A stretch of DNA of 36,508 bases, taken from Alterluteimonas quercicellularis (lineage in GTDB: Bacteria > Pseudomonadota > Gammaproteobacteria > Xanthomonadales > Xanthomonadaceae). The notes under the pieces are model-generated. The model saw only the letters and a program-made list of their open reading frames with translations. It was not told the DNA's origin and ran no database searches. Position numbers and translations under genes: made by a program. Where the stretch lies: assembly GCF_021191635.1 (NCBI RefSeq), contig NZ_JAIWPR010000060.1, positions 1-36,508 on the forward strand, written 5' to 3'. Below, one piece after another: positions 24,690 to 33,031 of this stretch (the stretch's first letter is position 1; every line of letters begins with the position of its first letter).

Positions 24690-27332
24690 TCAGAAACGGT
24701 AGTCGAATCCGACCTGGAAGTAGCGCCCGCGCAGGTCGTACTGGGTGAAGTCGTACGGCGCGCGCACGCCCGGGAACGAGGCGTCGTGCGGCGGCTCCTC
24801 GTCGAGCAGGTTCTCGACCTTGGCGTACAGGGTCAGGCCGTCGATGCCCGACCAGCCGGCGTAGAGGTCGAACTGGTCGTGGGCGTCGACGCGGGTCTGC
24901 CCGCCGACCACCGGCACCTGGTCGTAGCCGCCGGTGCGGTACCAGGTGAGCCCGGTGTCGAAGTCGCCGATCTCCCAGCCCAGCGTGGTGGTGGCCTTGT
25001 TGCGCGGCAGCGAGGGCCCGCGGTTGCTGCCGGCGTAGTCCACCAGCGGGCCGCCGACGGTGGCGGGGCGGCGGTACTCCAGCACGTGGGTGTAGACGCT
25101 CGACAGGGTGAAGTCGCCGGCCGCGTCGGTGCGCCAGCGCTGGCGCAGCTCCGCGTCGAGGCCCGAGGTCTTGAGCTCGCTGAGGTTCTGGTAGCGGTTG
25201 TAGACGGCCACCAGCTTGCCGCGCTCGTCGCGCACCACGTTGGCCGGGTCGTTCTCCTGCACGATGGTGGTGGTGTTGCCGGTGCCGACCAGGTTGTCCA
25301 GCTCGACCTTGTACCAGTCCACGCTCAGGCTGGTGTCGGCCCAGGGCGAGAACACCACGCCGAGGTTGTAGCTGCGGGTGCGCTCGGGATCGAGGTCGGT
25401 GTTGCCGACGGTGAAGAAGGTCGGGTTCTGGCGCGAGTTCGGCACGTCCGGGTCGTAGGGATCGACCACCGAGCCGTAGGCGATGTTGGTGCTGGCGGAG
25501 TTCTCCGACAGCGACGGCGCGCGGAAGCCGCGCGAGGCCGAGGCGCGCACCAGCAGCGTGTCCAGCGCCTGCCAGCGCAGCCCGGCCTTGGGCGAGAAGG
25601 CGTTGCCGAAGTCGCTGTAGTGGTCGCCGCGGCCGGCGATCTGCAGCTCCAGGCCGGTGGCCAGCGGCACGTTGAACTCGGCGTACACCGCGCTGACATC
25701 GCGGCTGCCGTCGACCGCGGCGATCGCCGGGCGCACCTGCAGGCCGGCGTCGATCTGCCAGGGGTTGCGCGAGACCAGCGACTCGCGCCGCCATTCGGCG
25801 CCGGCGGCGAAGCCGACGCTGCCGGCGGGCAGGTCGAACAGGCTGCCGGAGATCTTGGCGTCGACGCCGTGCAGGCGCGAGTCGGCCGGGCGCAGCGTGC
25901 TGAGCGCGATCGCGTCGAGCACGGCCTGCGGGGTGCTGGCCGGGTCGTGCAGGTTCAGGCTGCCGTCGGCCAGCGCCTGCGCCAGCGTCCAGCGGTTGGC
26001 GAAGCCGGCCGCGACGTGCTCGCGCTCCTTGCTGCGCGCGCTGAACGCCGCCGCCTCCCAGTCCCAGCGCTCGGTGCGGCCGCGCACGCCGGCGAGCACG
26101 CGGTAGGCGTCGGAGCGGTTGGTCTTGCGCGACTGCCCGAGGTCGAAGAACGTGTACTCGATCGGCACGTCCACGCCGTAGGGGTTGTACGGGTTGCCGG
26201 CCGGCAGCAGGTTGGACACCGGCTCGGCGAGCCCGGTGTCGGCGTTGAGCGCGAAGCGCCCGCCTTCCAGCGTGAAGTACGGGCTGGAGCCGAAGATCGA
26301 GGTGCCGCGGATGTGGCTGTAGATGATCTCGCCGAAGGCCTCGACGTTCTCGTTGATGCGCAGGGTGCCGTTGACGTAGGCCTGGTAGCGCTCGGTGGAC
26401 GGGATGAGGGTGGTGTGCGGGGCGAGGTTGATCGCGCAGGTGTCGCCTTCCAGGCCGTCGATCGGCGCGCTGGCGGTCAGCACCATGCCATCGGGGCAGT
26501 TGCCCTGGGCGTCGAGCAGCGGCACCGAGGCGCCGTCGACCAGGAAGCGCGCGCCCTTGGCGCTCCAGCCGTTCCAGCGGCCGCCGGGCTGGCCGGTGTA
26601 GATGCCCGAGCGGGTCAGGCCGCGCTGGTCCTGGTCCAGCCGCTCGCGGTTGTAGGCCTCGAAGCTGAAGAGCAGGTTGAAGCCGTCGGTCTCGAGGTCG
26701 CCGGTGCCGCCGACCAGGCGCGCGCGCTGCGTGTCCAGGCCGCCCTCGTCGGAGGTGCCGAGGCTGCCGCCGACCTCCAGGCCCTGGAAGTTCTGCCGGG
26801 TGATGATGTTGACCACGCCGGCCACCGCGTCCGAGCCGTAGACGGCCGAGGCGCCGTCCTTGAGCACCTCGATGCGCTCCACCGCCACCAGCGGCAGCGC
26901 GTTGAGGTTGACGAAGGTGTCCGACAGGCCGCCGGAGGGAAAGCCGTAGTTGGCCAGCCGGCGGCCGTTGAGCAGCACCAGGGTGTTCTTCTGCGACAGC
27001 CCGCGCAGGCCGATGCCCGCCGAGCCGGAGGCCCAGCCGCTGTTGCTGGTCTCGTTGGTGGCGTTGCCGGTGTTGGCCGAGATCGAGCGCAGCACGTCGG
27101 CCACGGTGACCTTGCCGGAGGTCTCCAGCTGCTCGCGGCCGATGACCTGGACCGGGTTGGACCCTTCCGCCTCGGCGCGGCGGATGTTGGAGCCGGTGAC
27201 GACCACGGTCGCCAGCGTGGGGCTGCTGTCCTGGGGGGAGGTGGCGTCCGATGCCGGGGCCTGCGCGGAGGCGGGTGAAACGGAGCCGAGCGCCGTGAGC
27301 ACGGCGGCGGCGATCGGAGCGACCTTCAACAT
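24690..27332 (-). CDS. TonB-dependent outer-membrane receptor
   Basis: An 880-residue receptor from ATG 27332, which begins a signal peptide ending near ASAQA. A GTG upstream at 27374 is possible but gives a less regular leader. The TonB box is TLATVVVTGS. The plug spans about 50-180, with NPVQVIGREQLETSG, IGLRGLSQKNTLVLLNGRR and VERIEVLKDGASAVYGSDAVAGVVNIITR. The barrel ends in FQVGFDYRF with the required terminal Phe. It lacks an N-terminal signalling (STN) domain, so it is not an ECF-type transducer. Coupling to a secreted M14 peptidase suggests peptide import. Substrate is inferred; no cobalamin riboswitch precedes it, so BtuB function is not supported. Confidence 0.93.
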   Translation of the reverse strand: MLKVAPIAAAVLTALGSVSPASAQAPASDATSPQDSSPTLATVVVTGSNIRRAEAEGSNPVQVIGREQLETSGKVTVADVLRSISANTGNATNETSNSGWASGSAGIGLRGLSQKNTLVLLNGRRLANYGFPSGGLSDTFVNLNALPLVAVERIEVLKDGASAVYGSDAVAGVVNIITRQNFQGLEVGGSLGTSDEGGLDTQRARLVGGTGDLETDGFNLLFSFEAYNRERLDQDQRGLTRSGIYTGQPGGRWNGWSAKGARFLVDGASVPLLDAQGNCPDGMVLTASAPIDGLEGDTCAINLAPHTTLIPSTERYQAYVNGTLRINENVEAFGEIIYSHIRGTSIFGSSPYFTLEGGRFALNADTGLAEPVSNLLPAGNPYNPYGVDVPIEYTFFDLGQSRKTNRSDAYRVLAGVRGRTERWDWEAAAFSARSKEREHVAAGFANRWTLAQALADGSLNLHDPASTPQAVLDAIALSTLRPADSRLHGVDAKISGSLFDLPAGSVGFAAGAEWRRESLVSRNPWQIDAGLQVRPAIAAVDGSRDVSAVYAEFNVPLATGLELQIAGRGDHYSDFGNAFSPKAGLRWQALDTLLVRASASRGFRAPSLSENSASTNIAYGSVVDPYDPDVPNSRQNPTFFTVGNTDLDPERTRSYNLGVVFSPWADTSLSVDWYKVELDNLVGTGNTTTIVQENDPANVVRDERGKLVAVYNRYQNLSELKTSGLDAELRQRWRTDAAGDFTLSSVYTHVLEYRRPATVGGPLVDYAGSNRGPSLPRNKATTTLGWEIGDFDTGLTWYRTGGYDQVPVVGGQTRVDAHDQFDLYAGWSGIDGLTLYAKVENLLDEEPPHDASFPGVRAPYDFTQYDLRGRYFQVGFDYRF

Positions 27333-27459
27333 CTGCTGCACCGCAAAATAATGAACGGGCACGCAGTGAGCCACGGATGGCGAACGTTAAAAAATGGTGA
27401 TTGGGACTGGCGTCATTCCATCCGGGAATATGCGCGCCCGGAATGAGCGCCGCCGCGGG

Positions 27460-28977
27460 TCAGGCGCGCATCGAGCCGGTCTCGAGGTAGCGCTGGTGCC
27501 AGGACAGCGCTTCGGCCAGCAGGTGCGGGGTGTGGCGGCCGCCGCCGGAGGCCAGCGCGCGGTCGAAGTAGTCCTGCAGCGCATCGCGATAGTCCGGATG
27601 CGCGCAGCGGGCGATGATCGCCCGCGCGCGCTGCTTGGGCGAGAGCCCGCGCAGGTCGGCCAGGCCCTGCTCGGTCACCACCACGTCGACGTCGTGCTCG
27701 TTGTGGTCGACGTGGCTGACCATCGGCACCAGCGCCGAGATCGCGCCGCCCTTGGCGGTGCTGGGGGTGACGAAGCAGGACAGGAAGCCGTTGCGGGCGA
27801 AGTCGCCCGAGCCGCCGATGCCGTTGATGATGGTGGAGCCGGCGACGTGGGTGGAGTTGACGTTGCCGTAGAGGTCGGCCTCGACCATGCCGTTGATGGC
27901 GATGCAGCCCAGCCGCCGCACCAGCTCGGCGTGGTTGGAGATCTCCTGCGGGCGCAGCACGATGCGCTGGCGGAACAGGTCGATGCGCTCGACGAAGCGC
28001 TCCACCGCCTCCGGGCTCAGCGACAGCGCGGTGGACGAGGCGACCTCGATCACGCCGTGCTCGATCAGGTCGAGCATGCCGTCCTGGATGACCTCGGTAT
28101 AGGCGGTCAGGCCGGTGAAGCCGCCCTCGCGCAGGCCGGCCAGCACCGCGTTGGCGATGTTGCCCACGCCCGACTGCAGCGGCAGCAGCGAGCCGCCCAG
28201 GCGGCCGGCGCGGATCTCGTGGCGGAAGAACTCCACCAGGTGGCCGGCGATGCGGCGCGAGGCGGCGTCGGGCGGGGCGAACGCGCCGAGGCGGTCGGGG
28301 GCGTCGGTCTCGACCACCGCCACGATCTTGTCCGGGTCCACCCGCAGGTAGGGCTCGCCGATGCGGTCGCCCGGGTGCAGCAGCGGGATCGGCTTGCGCG
28401 CCGGCGGCAGCGCGGTGCCGTAGTAGATGTCGTGCATGCCGTCCAGGCCGATCGGCTGGCGGTGGTTGACCTCGACGATCACCTTGTCGGCGAGGTCGAG
28501 CCAGGTCTTGTTGTTGCCGACCGAGGTGGACGGGATCAGGCGCCCGTCCGGCAGGATGCCGGCGGCCTCGACCAGCGCCACGTCGATCTTGCCCAGGAAC
28601 CCGAACCACGCGTACTGCGCGACGTGGCCGAGGTGGATGTCCATGTACTCGATCTCGCCGCGGTTGATGCGCGCGCGCAGCTCGGGGTCGGACTGGTAGG
28701 GCAGGCGGAAGTCGATGCCGCCGGCGCGGGCCAGCGCGCCGTCGAGCTCGGGCGCGGTGGAGGCGCCGGTCAGCACGCGCAGCGCGAAGGCGTCGCCGCG
28801 CGCGTGCGCGGCCTCGATGCGCTGCGCCAGCGCCAGCGGCACCGCCTTGGGATAGCCGGCGCCGGTGAAGCCGCTCATCCCGACCGCCATGCCCGGTTCG
28901 ATCCACTCGGCGGCGCGGACCGCGTCCGTCCGCTTCGCCGCCAGCCCCGGATGCGCGATCCGCGTCGACTTCGCCAT
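27460..28977 (-). CDS. Acetyl-CoA hydrolase / succinyl-CoA:acetate CoA-transferase family
   Basis: A 505-residue enzyme of the Cat1/AarC/ScpC family. The active-site glutamate is Glu295 in YTEVIQDGMLDL, matching Glu294 of AarC. GGSGDFARNGFLS, NSTHVAGSTIINGIGG and VVTEQGLADLRGLSPKQRA are strongly conserved family signatures. It moves CoA between succinate and acetate or propionate, or hydrolyses acetyl-CoA. With propionyl-CoA being made by the mmsA operon in this genome, a propionyl-CoA:succinate exchange is possible but not shown. ATG 28977 is preferred; ATG 28989 (adding MGTG) is an alternative, and neither has a clear ribosome binding site. The 127 nt before the TonB receptor are AT-richer, with a short dyad and a T6 run on the minus strand. 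Confidence 0.93.
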   Translation of the reverse strand: MAKSTRIAHPGLAAKRTDAVRAAEWIEPGMAVGMSGFTGAGYPKAVPLALAQRIEAAHARGDAFALRVLTGASTAPELDGALARAGGIDFRLPYQSDPELRARINRGEIEYMDIHLGHVAQYAWFGFLGKIDVALVEAAGILPDGRLIPSTSVGNNKTWLDLADKVIVEVNHRQPIGLDGMHDIYYGTALPPARKPIPLLHPGDRIGEPYLRVDPDKIVAVVETDAPDRLGAFAPPDAASRRIAGHLVEFFRHEIRAGRLGGSLLPLQSGVGNIANAVLAGLREGGFTGLTAYTEVIQDGMLDLIEHGVIEVASSTALSLSPEAVERFVERIDLFRQRIVLRPQEISNHAELVRRLGCIAINGMVEADLYGNVNSTHVAGSTIINGIGGSGDFARNGFLSCFVTPSTAKGGAISALVPMVSHVDHNEHDVDVVVTEQGLADLRGLSPKQRARAIIARCAHPDYRDALQDYFDRALASGGGRHTPHLLAEALSWHQRYLETGSMRA

Positions 28978-29029
28978 GCCTGTGCCCATGCAGGAACTTG
29001 AACACGCCATTGTATGACGCCGCGGGACC

Positions 29030-29052
29030 GTGGGAACGCGCTCGCGCGCGAC
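29030..29052. repeat. Single half-REP
   Basis: GTGGGAACGCGCTCGCGCGC matches the REP stem with a mutated head (GTGG for GTAG). It has no partner nearby. It lies between the divergent CoA-transferase and GH64 genes; the rest of this 254-nt gap shows no gene. Confidence 0.55.
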
Positions 29053-29231
29053 CTCATGTCTGTACGGCGCGCAGGCCGCGGCCGAAACCGGCATCGGGTT
29101 AACGGACCCGCCGGCGGGCGATGCATTAGGGTCGGCCGTGCCCGCCACCGCGGGCCGCCGTGACGGACGCATCGGCGATCCGGCACGGCGTCTCACCACG
29201 ATGCGCATGAAGCGCAGGGAGGGAAGTCGCG

Positions 29232-30467
29232 ATGAAACGCATGTTCGCCTTGCTGGCCGTCCTGATGTCGCTGGTCCTGGCGCCGTCGGCCGCGGCCGTG
29301 GCGCAGGAATGGAACGAGCAGACCGTGTTCGAGGTGGTCAACCAGACGCGCGGCCGCTGGGCCGACCAGGAGATCCACTGGGCGATCATCGGCCGGCGCT
29401 GGGAGGACGGCCACTTCGTCCGGATCGACGCGCAGGGCCAGCAGGTGCCGATGTCGGTGGCCGACAACGGCGCGCTGGTCCGCAACGGCGAGGGCTACAC
29501 CCACTACTTCCACCGCCTGTCCGACGTGCCGGCGGTGAGCATCGCGCCGCTGGATTCCGCGCGGATCATGCTGTCGGTGGGCGGGCCGATGTACATCAAG
29601 GTGCTGATCGACGCCGACGGCAACCTCGGCTACGCCGGTGCCGACATCCAGAACCCCACCGACCCCAACCTCGACGTGATCTTCGACTTCGGCGAGATGG
29701 CGATCGTCCCGATCGCCCGCCCGGACCGCGGCATCTTCGTCAACACCTCGCGGGTGGACCAGTTCGGCTTCCCGCTGCAGCTGCGGGTGCAGGGGCTGGG
29801 CGGCTACGACGAGACCGTGGGCGAGCGCGTCGACGCGCTGACGCGCGACGAGGTGTTCGCGCGCTTCGTGCAGCGGGTGCCGGCGGAGTTCGCGCACCTG
29901 GCGCAGACGCCCTATGCGCCGTACCGGATCGTGGCGCCGGCGCATGGCGGCTTCGGCCGCGGGCGCCCGCACGCCGCCTACCTGCAGCCCTACATCGACC
30001 ACGTGTGGGAACGCTACCGCCACGAGGACCTGGTGTTCGTGCTGCAGGACCTGGGCACCTTCACCGGCCGCGTGCAGGGCGACACCTTCCGCTTCACCGG
30101 CGGCCACCAGAACGGCACGTTCTTCATCAACGGCAAGCCCGACACGCAGATGGTGCTGCTGGGCGAGGGCCTGCTCAACGACGCCGGCAACGCCGCCCCG
30201 CAGGACATCGGTACCCAGCTGCAGATCCAGGCGCAGGTGGCCGCGGCGCTGAACCGGCACGTGATCGAGCAGCCGGCGCAGTGGTACGACGCCGCGTTCC
30301 ACTACCCGGCCGGCCAGCTGGCCAACCGCTACGCGCAGTTCTGGCACGGCAGCGACATCGCCCACCGCAACCTCGCCTACGGGTTCTCCTACGACGACGT
30401 CGGCGGCCACAGCCCGTCGCTGCACACGCCGTCGCCGACCCGGGTGACCTTCACCATCGGCTGGTGA
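29232..30467 (+). CDS. Secreted GH64 beta-1,3-glucanase
   Basis: A 411-residue protein with a signal peptide (LLAVLMSLVLAPSAAAVAQ). The mature chain matches glycoside hydrolase family 64: FEVVNQTRGRWADQEIHWAIIG at the start, PMYIKVLIDADGNLGYAGADIQNP, DNLDVIFDFGE-like catalytic region, and a C-terminal FHYPAGQLANRYAQFWH. GH64 enzymes cleave beta-1,3-glucan (laminarin, fungal wall glucan), typically to laminaripentaose. GGAGGG (29218-29223) lies 8 nt upstream of the ATG. It is convergent with a GH16 gene 70 nt away, so two glucan-active enzymes sit together. This suits a predator or degrader of fungal or oomycete walls. Confidence 0.9.
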   Translation: MKRMFALLAVLMSLVLAPSAAAVAQEWNEQTVFEVVNQTRGRWADQEIHWAIIGRRWEDGHFVRIDAQGQQVPMSVADNGALVRNGEGYTHYFHRLSDVPAVSIAPLDSARIMLSVGGPMYIKVLIDADGNLGYAGADIQNPTDPNLDVIFDFGEMAIVPIARPDRGIFVNTSRVDQFGFPLQLRVQGLGGYDETVGERVDALTRDEVFARFVQRVPAEFAHLAQTPYAPYRIVAPAHGGFGRGRPHAAYLQPYIDHVWERYRHEDLVFVLQDLGTFTGRVQGDTFRFTGGHQNGTFFINGKPDTQMVLLGEGLLNDAGNAAPQDIGTQLQIQAQVAAALNRHVIEQPAQWYDAAFHYPAGQLANRYAQFWHGSDIAHRNLAYGFSYDDVGGHSPSLHTPSPTRVTFTIGW

Positions 30468-30471
30468 TGTG

Positions 30472-30518
30472 CCGGCGCCCGCGGTCGTCTCGGCGATCGC
30501 GGGCGTTTCGGGCGCCGG
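30472..30518. terminator. Candidate bidirectional terminator between GH64 and GH16
   Basis: CGCCCGCG (30476-30483) pairs with CGCGGGCG (30498-30505), followed by TTTC on the plus strand. A competing stem CCGGCGCCC (30472-30480)/GGGCGCCGG (30510-30518) uses the same left side. It lies exactly between the two convergent stops. The T-tract is short, so termination efficiency is uncertain. Confidence 0.45.
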
Positions 30519-30537
30519 TGCGGCCGGCCGCGGGGTC

Positions 30538-31392
30538 CTAGTTCGGCGCGGCCCGGTCCACCACCTCGATCCAGTCCACGCTCATGCCGTGCCAGGCCTG
30601 CTGGGCGGCATTGCTCGTGGGCTGCAGGCTCGCATCGAAGGCCTGCGGCCAGCTGCTGTCCGGGGCCCAGGCGTTGACGAACAGGTGCATCGGGTGGGTG
30701 GGGACCTGGCCGCCGTAGTAGCCGCCGATGTAGCGCCATTGGCCGTTGGGCTGGTCGGCGAAGAACTCCAGCACCCCGTTGCCCCAGCGGATCGTGTACG
30801 TCTGCCATCCCCCGATGTCGAAGCCGGCCGGCTCCAGCCGCGAGATCTGGGTGCCGAACTGGGGGTGCTGGTCGACGCCGAAGTGCGGGTCGTCGCGGTT
30901 CCAGTTGTGCCAGGTCGAGATCAGGATGCTGTCGTCGGACCGGTTCGCGGCGGCGTTGGTCAGCCATTCGATGTCCGCCTCGTCGGAGCGGAAGGCGCCG
31001 TTGCGCTGGCCCTGGCTGTAGAGGAAGAACGCGGTGACGATGCCGCGCTGGTCCTGCCCCCACACCCGCGCCCGGATCCGGAAGTCGAGCACGCGGCCCG
31101 GCGAGGGCTGGAAGGTCTGCACGGTGCGCAGCGAGGTCTGCCGCAGCGTGCCCGGCACCTCGGGGTTGTAGCGGCCGACCGACACGTCCATCGCGCCCGC
31201 GCCGGTCACCCAGCCGGCCTGGCCGAACTTCCCGCGCCCCTGGTAGTGGGTCTCCACCACCCACTGCGTGGGACTCGAACCGGCGCTGCCGTTGAAGTCG
31301 TCGCGGAAGATGCGCGTCTGCGCCTGCGCCGTTCCGCCGAGAGTCACCGCGAGTACCGTCATCATCATCCAGACTGCGGGCCGCATCGACAT
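30538..31392 (-). CDS. Secreted GH16-family glycoside hydrolase
   Basis: A 284-residue exported enzyme. The start at 31392 is chosen because GGGAG lies 7 nt upstream; an ATG two codons later (31386) is too far from it. A signal peptide (VWMMMTVLAVTLGGTAQAQ) precedes a beta-jelly-roll domain. The family catalytic motif ExDxE is Glu138-Ala-Asp140-Ile-Glu142 in RSDEADIEWL; Glu138 would be the nucleophile and Glu142 the acid/base. GH16 members cut beta-1,3/1,4-glucans, agar, carrageenan or xyloglucan. Convergence with a GH64 beta-1,3-glucanase makes a beta-glucan substrate most likely. The motif is the short form typical of the non-bulged subgroup, which also includes lichenases. The domain ends without an attached binding module. 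Confidence 0.88.
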   Translation of the reverse strand: MSMRPAVWMMMTVLAVTLGGTAQAQTRIFRDDFNGSAGSSPTQWVVETHYQGRGKFGQAGWVTGAGAMDVSVGRYNPEVPGTLRQTSLRTVQTFQPSPGRVLDFRIRARVWGQDQRGIVTAFFLYSQGQRNGAFRSDEADIEWLTNAAANRSDDSILISTWHNWNRDDPHFGVDQHPQFGTQISRLEPAGFDIGGWQTYTIRWGNGVLEFFADQPNGQWRYIGGYYGGQVPTHPMHLFVNAWAPDSSWPQAFDASLQPTSNAAQQAWHGMSVDWIEVVDRAAPN

Positions 31393-31569
31393 CCGTCCTC
31401 TCCCGGTACCGCGCTTCTTGCGCCAGGGCAGGCTTACCCAAGCCGCCGCCGCGGCGTCAACACCCATCCGCGCCGCCCGCTCCATTCCTGCTGCCCGGTC
31501 CCACATTCCGTGGGCCGTGCATCCCAGTTTCGGCCGGCGTTGGCTCCCCGGGAGCGGTCGTGGAGTCCT

Positions 31570-31721
31570 GTAGGAGCGCGCTCGCGCGCGACCGGGCAAG
31601 GAGCCACCGGGTCTGTATCAGAAAGAACGACGCGCCCCCACGCGCGGGCGCCAGTGAACGGCGGCCGCCGCGGTTCCCTTCGGAGCCCGGAGCAGAGCGT
31701 CGCGCGCGAGCGCGCTCCTAC
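31570..31721. repeat. REP composite, copy B (152 bp)
   Basis: Same orientation and core as copy A at 12688-12838: GTAGGAGCGCGCTCGCG head, ACCGGGCAAGGNGCCACCGG, CGCCCCCACGCGCG, GGAGCAGAGCG, then an inverted CTCCTAC head. It lies within the 348-nt gap between the GH16 start and the zapE stop, which otherwise holds the GH16 upstream region and no gene. Confidence 0.85.
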
Positions 31722-31740
31722 AACGGCCGTGCGGCGGGCG

Positions 31741-32976
31741 CTAGGGGCGGTGCGGGCGGGCCAGGTACTCGGCGCTGCGCATCTCGATCAGGCGCGAGGC
31801 GGTGCGCTCGAAGGTGGCGGCCAGGCGCTCGCCGTCGTAGAGCGCGGGCGGCTCGGCGGCGGCGGTGCAGACCAGGTTGACGTGGCGGTCGTACAGCTCG
31901 TCGACCAGGGTGACGAAGCGTCGCGCGGCGTCGTCGCGGCGCCCGTCCAGGCGCGGCACGCCGCCCAGCAGCACGGTGTGGAACTCGCGCGCGATCTCGA
32001 TGTAGTCGGCGCTGCCGCGCGGGCCCTCGCACAGGGCGTCGAAATCGAACCAGGCCATGCCGGGCGCGCGGGCGCGCACCGCGATGCGGCGGCCGTCGAC
32101 GACGATGCCGCCGTCGCGCCGGCGCTCGCCGCCGCCCAGCGCGCGCCAGCGCTCGGCCAGCCAGTCCTCGGCCTCCGCGTCCAGCGGCGTGCGGTAGACC
32201 GGCGAGCGGGTCAGCGCGCGCAGCCGGTAGTCGGTCTCGCTGGCCATCTCCAGCACCCGGCAATGGGCCTTGAGCAGCGCGATCGCGGGCAGGAAGCGCG
32301 CGCGCTGCAGGCCGTCGCGGTACAGCTCGTCCGGCTCGGTGTTGGAGGTGGTGACCAGCACGATGCCCTCGCCGAACATGCGCTCGAGCAGGCGGGCCAG
32401 CAGCATCGCGTCGCCGATGTCGGTGACGAAGAACTCGTCCAGCGCCAGCACGCGCAGCCCGGCCTCGCGCCACTGGCGCACGATCGCGGCGATCGGGTCG
32501 CGCTCGCCGGCGTGCGCGCGCAGCTGCTCGTGCACGCCGCGCATGAAGCGGTGGAAGTGGGTGCGGCGCTTGCCGCCCAGGCGCGGGTCTGCCGGCGTTG
32601 GCGCTTCGGGGCGAGGCTGGCCTTCACCCCACCGTTCGCCTGGCGAACGGTCCCCCCCGCTCCCGGTATCCGGGAGCGGGGCGTTGGCGAGGGCTTCGCC
32701 CTTGAGTTCCTTCAGGGGCAGGGCGTCGGCGAACAGGTCGATCAGGAAGGTCTTGCCGCGGCCCACGCCGCCCCACAGGTACAGGCCCGGGATCGCCTCG
32801 GGCGGGTCGGCGCCGAACAGCCGCTTCAGCGCGCCGCGCCGCGGCGGCGGCCGCGAGAGCGCGGCGTGCAGGCGGTCGAGTTCGGCCAGCACCGCGCGCT
32901 GCGCGGGGTCGTCCTGCCAGTCGCCGCGCGCCACGCCGGCGTCGTAGCGCTGCGAGGGCGAGTCCGGTGCGCTCAT
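31741..32976 (-). CDS. zapE: ZapE/AFG1-family cell-division ATPase, with insertion
   Basis: A 411-residue P-loop ATPase. Walker A is GGVGRGKT (residues 69-76), Walker B is LRVLALDEFFVTD, and sensor-like VTTSNTEPDELY follows. FHRFMRGVHEQL and RFVTLVDELYDRHVNL are characteristic of ZapE/AFG1. In E. coli ZapE associates with the FtsZ ring and is needed under low oxygen and heat. Compared with the family, about 45 extra residues (88-135: GEALANAPLPDTGSGGDRSP onward) lie between DLFADALP and KRRTHFHRFM. They are encoded by a palindromic DNA element that happens to keep the frame. The insertion is in a loop between Walker A and the next helix, so activity may survive. Confidence 0.92.
   Translation of the reverse strand: MSAPDSPSQRYDAGVARGDWQDDPAQRAVLAELDRLHAALSRPPPRRGALKRLFGADPPEAIPGLYLWGGVGRGKTFLIDLFADALPLKELKGEALANAPLPDTGSGGDRSPGERWGEGQPRPEAPTPADPRLGGKRRTHFHRFMRGVHEQLRAHAGERDPIAAIVRQWREAGLRVLALDEFFVTDIGDAMLLARLLERMFGEGIVLVTTSNTEPDELYRDGLQRARFLPAIALLKAHCRVLEMASETDYRLRALTRSPVYRTPLDAEAEDWLAERWRALGGGERRRDGGIVVDGRRIAVRARAPGMAWFDFDALCEGPRGSADYIEIAREFHTVLLGGVPRLDGRRDDAARRFVTLVDELYDRHVNLVCTAAAEPPALYDGERLAATFERTASRLIEMRSAEYLARPHRP
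32572..32715. repeat. Palindromic element inserted in-frame in zapE
   Basis: Two perfect hairpins lie back to back. ACCGTTCGCC (32631-32640) pairs with GGCGAACGGT (32642-32651), and a 12-bp stem (32655-32666/32670-32681) has loop TAT. Flanking bases extend the extra segment to about 32572-32715, estimated from the protein gap, so its exact ends are uncertain. A GTTCGC/GCGAAC stem of the same kind lies between nrdA and nrdB (16612-16624). Confidence 0.75.
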
Positions 32977-33031
32977 CGCGCCCTTCCGGCACCGGCGCGG
33001 GCCGGCGCGCGCATGCCGCGCGGTGAGCGCA

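Noticed and set aside
24690..27332. TonB-dependent receptor as a BtuB cobalamin receptor, given the B12 riboswitches
   Set aside because: No cobalamin riboswitch precedes it and it is paired with a secreted peptidase. Neither cobalamin riboswitch in the window is near it.
27384..27440. Intrinsic terminator downstream of the CoA-transferase (short CATTCC/GGAATG dyad and a T6 run on the minus strand)
   Set aside because: The T-run is about 19 nt from the dyad, and the stem is short and interrupted, so it does not meet the form of an intrinsic terminator.
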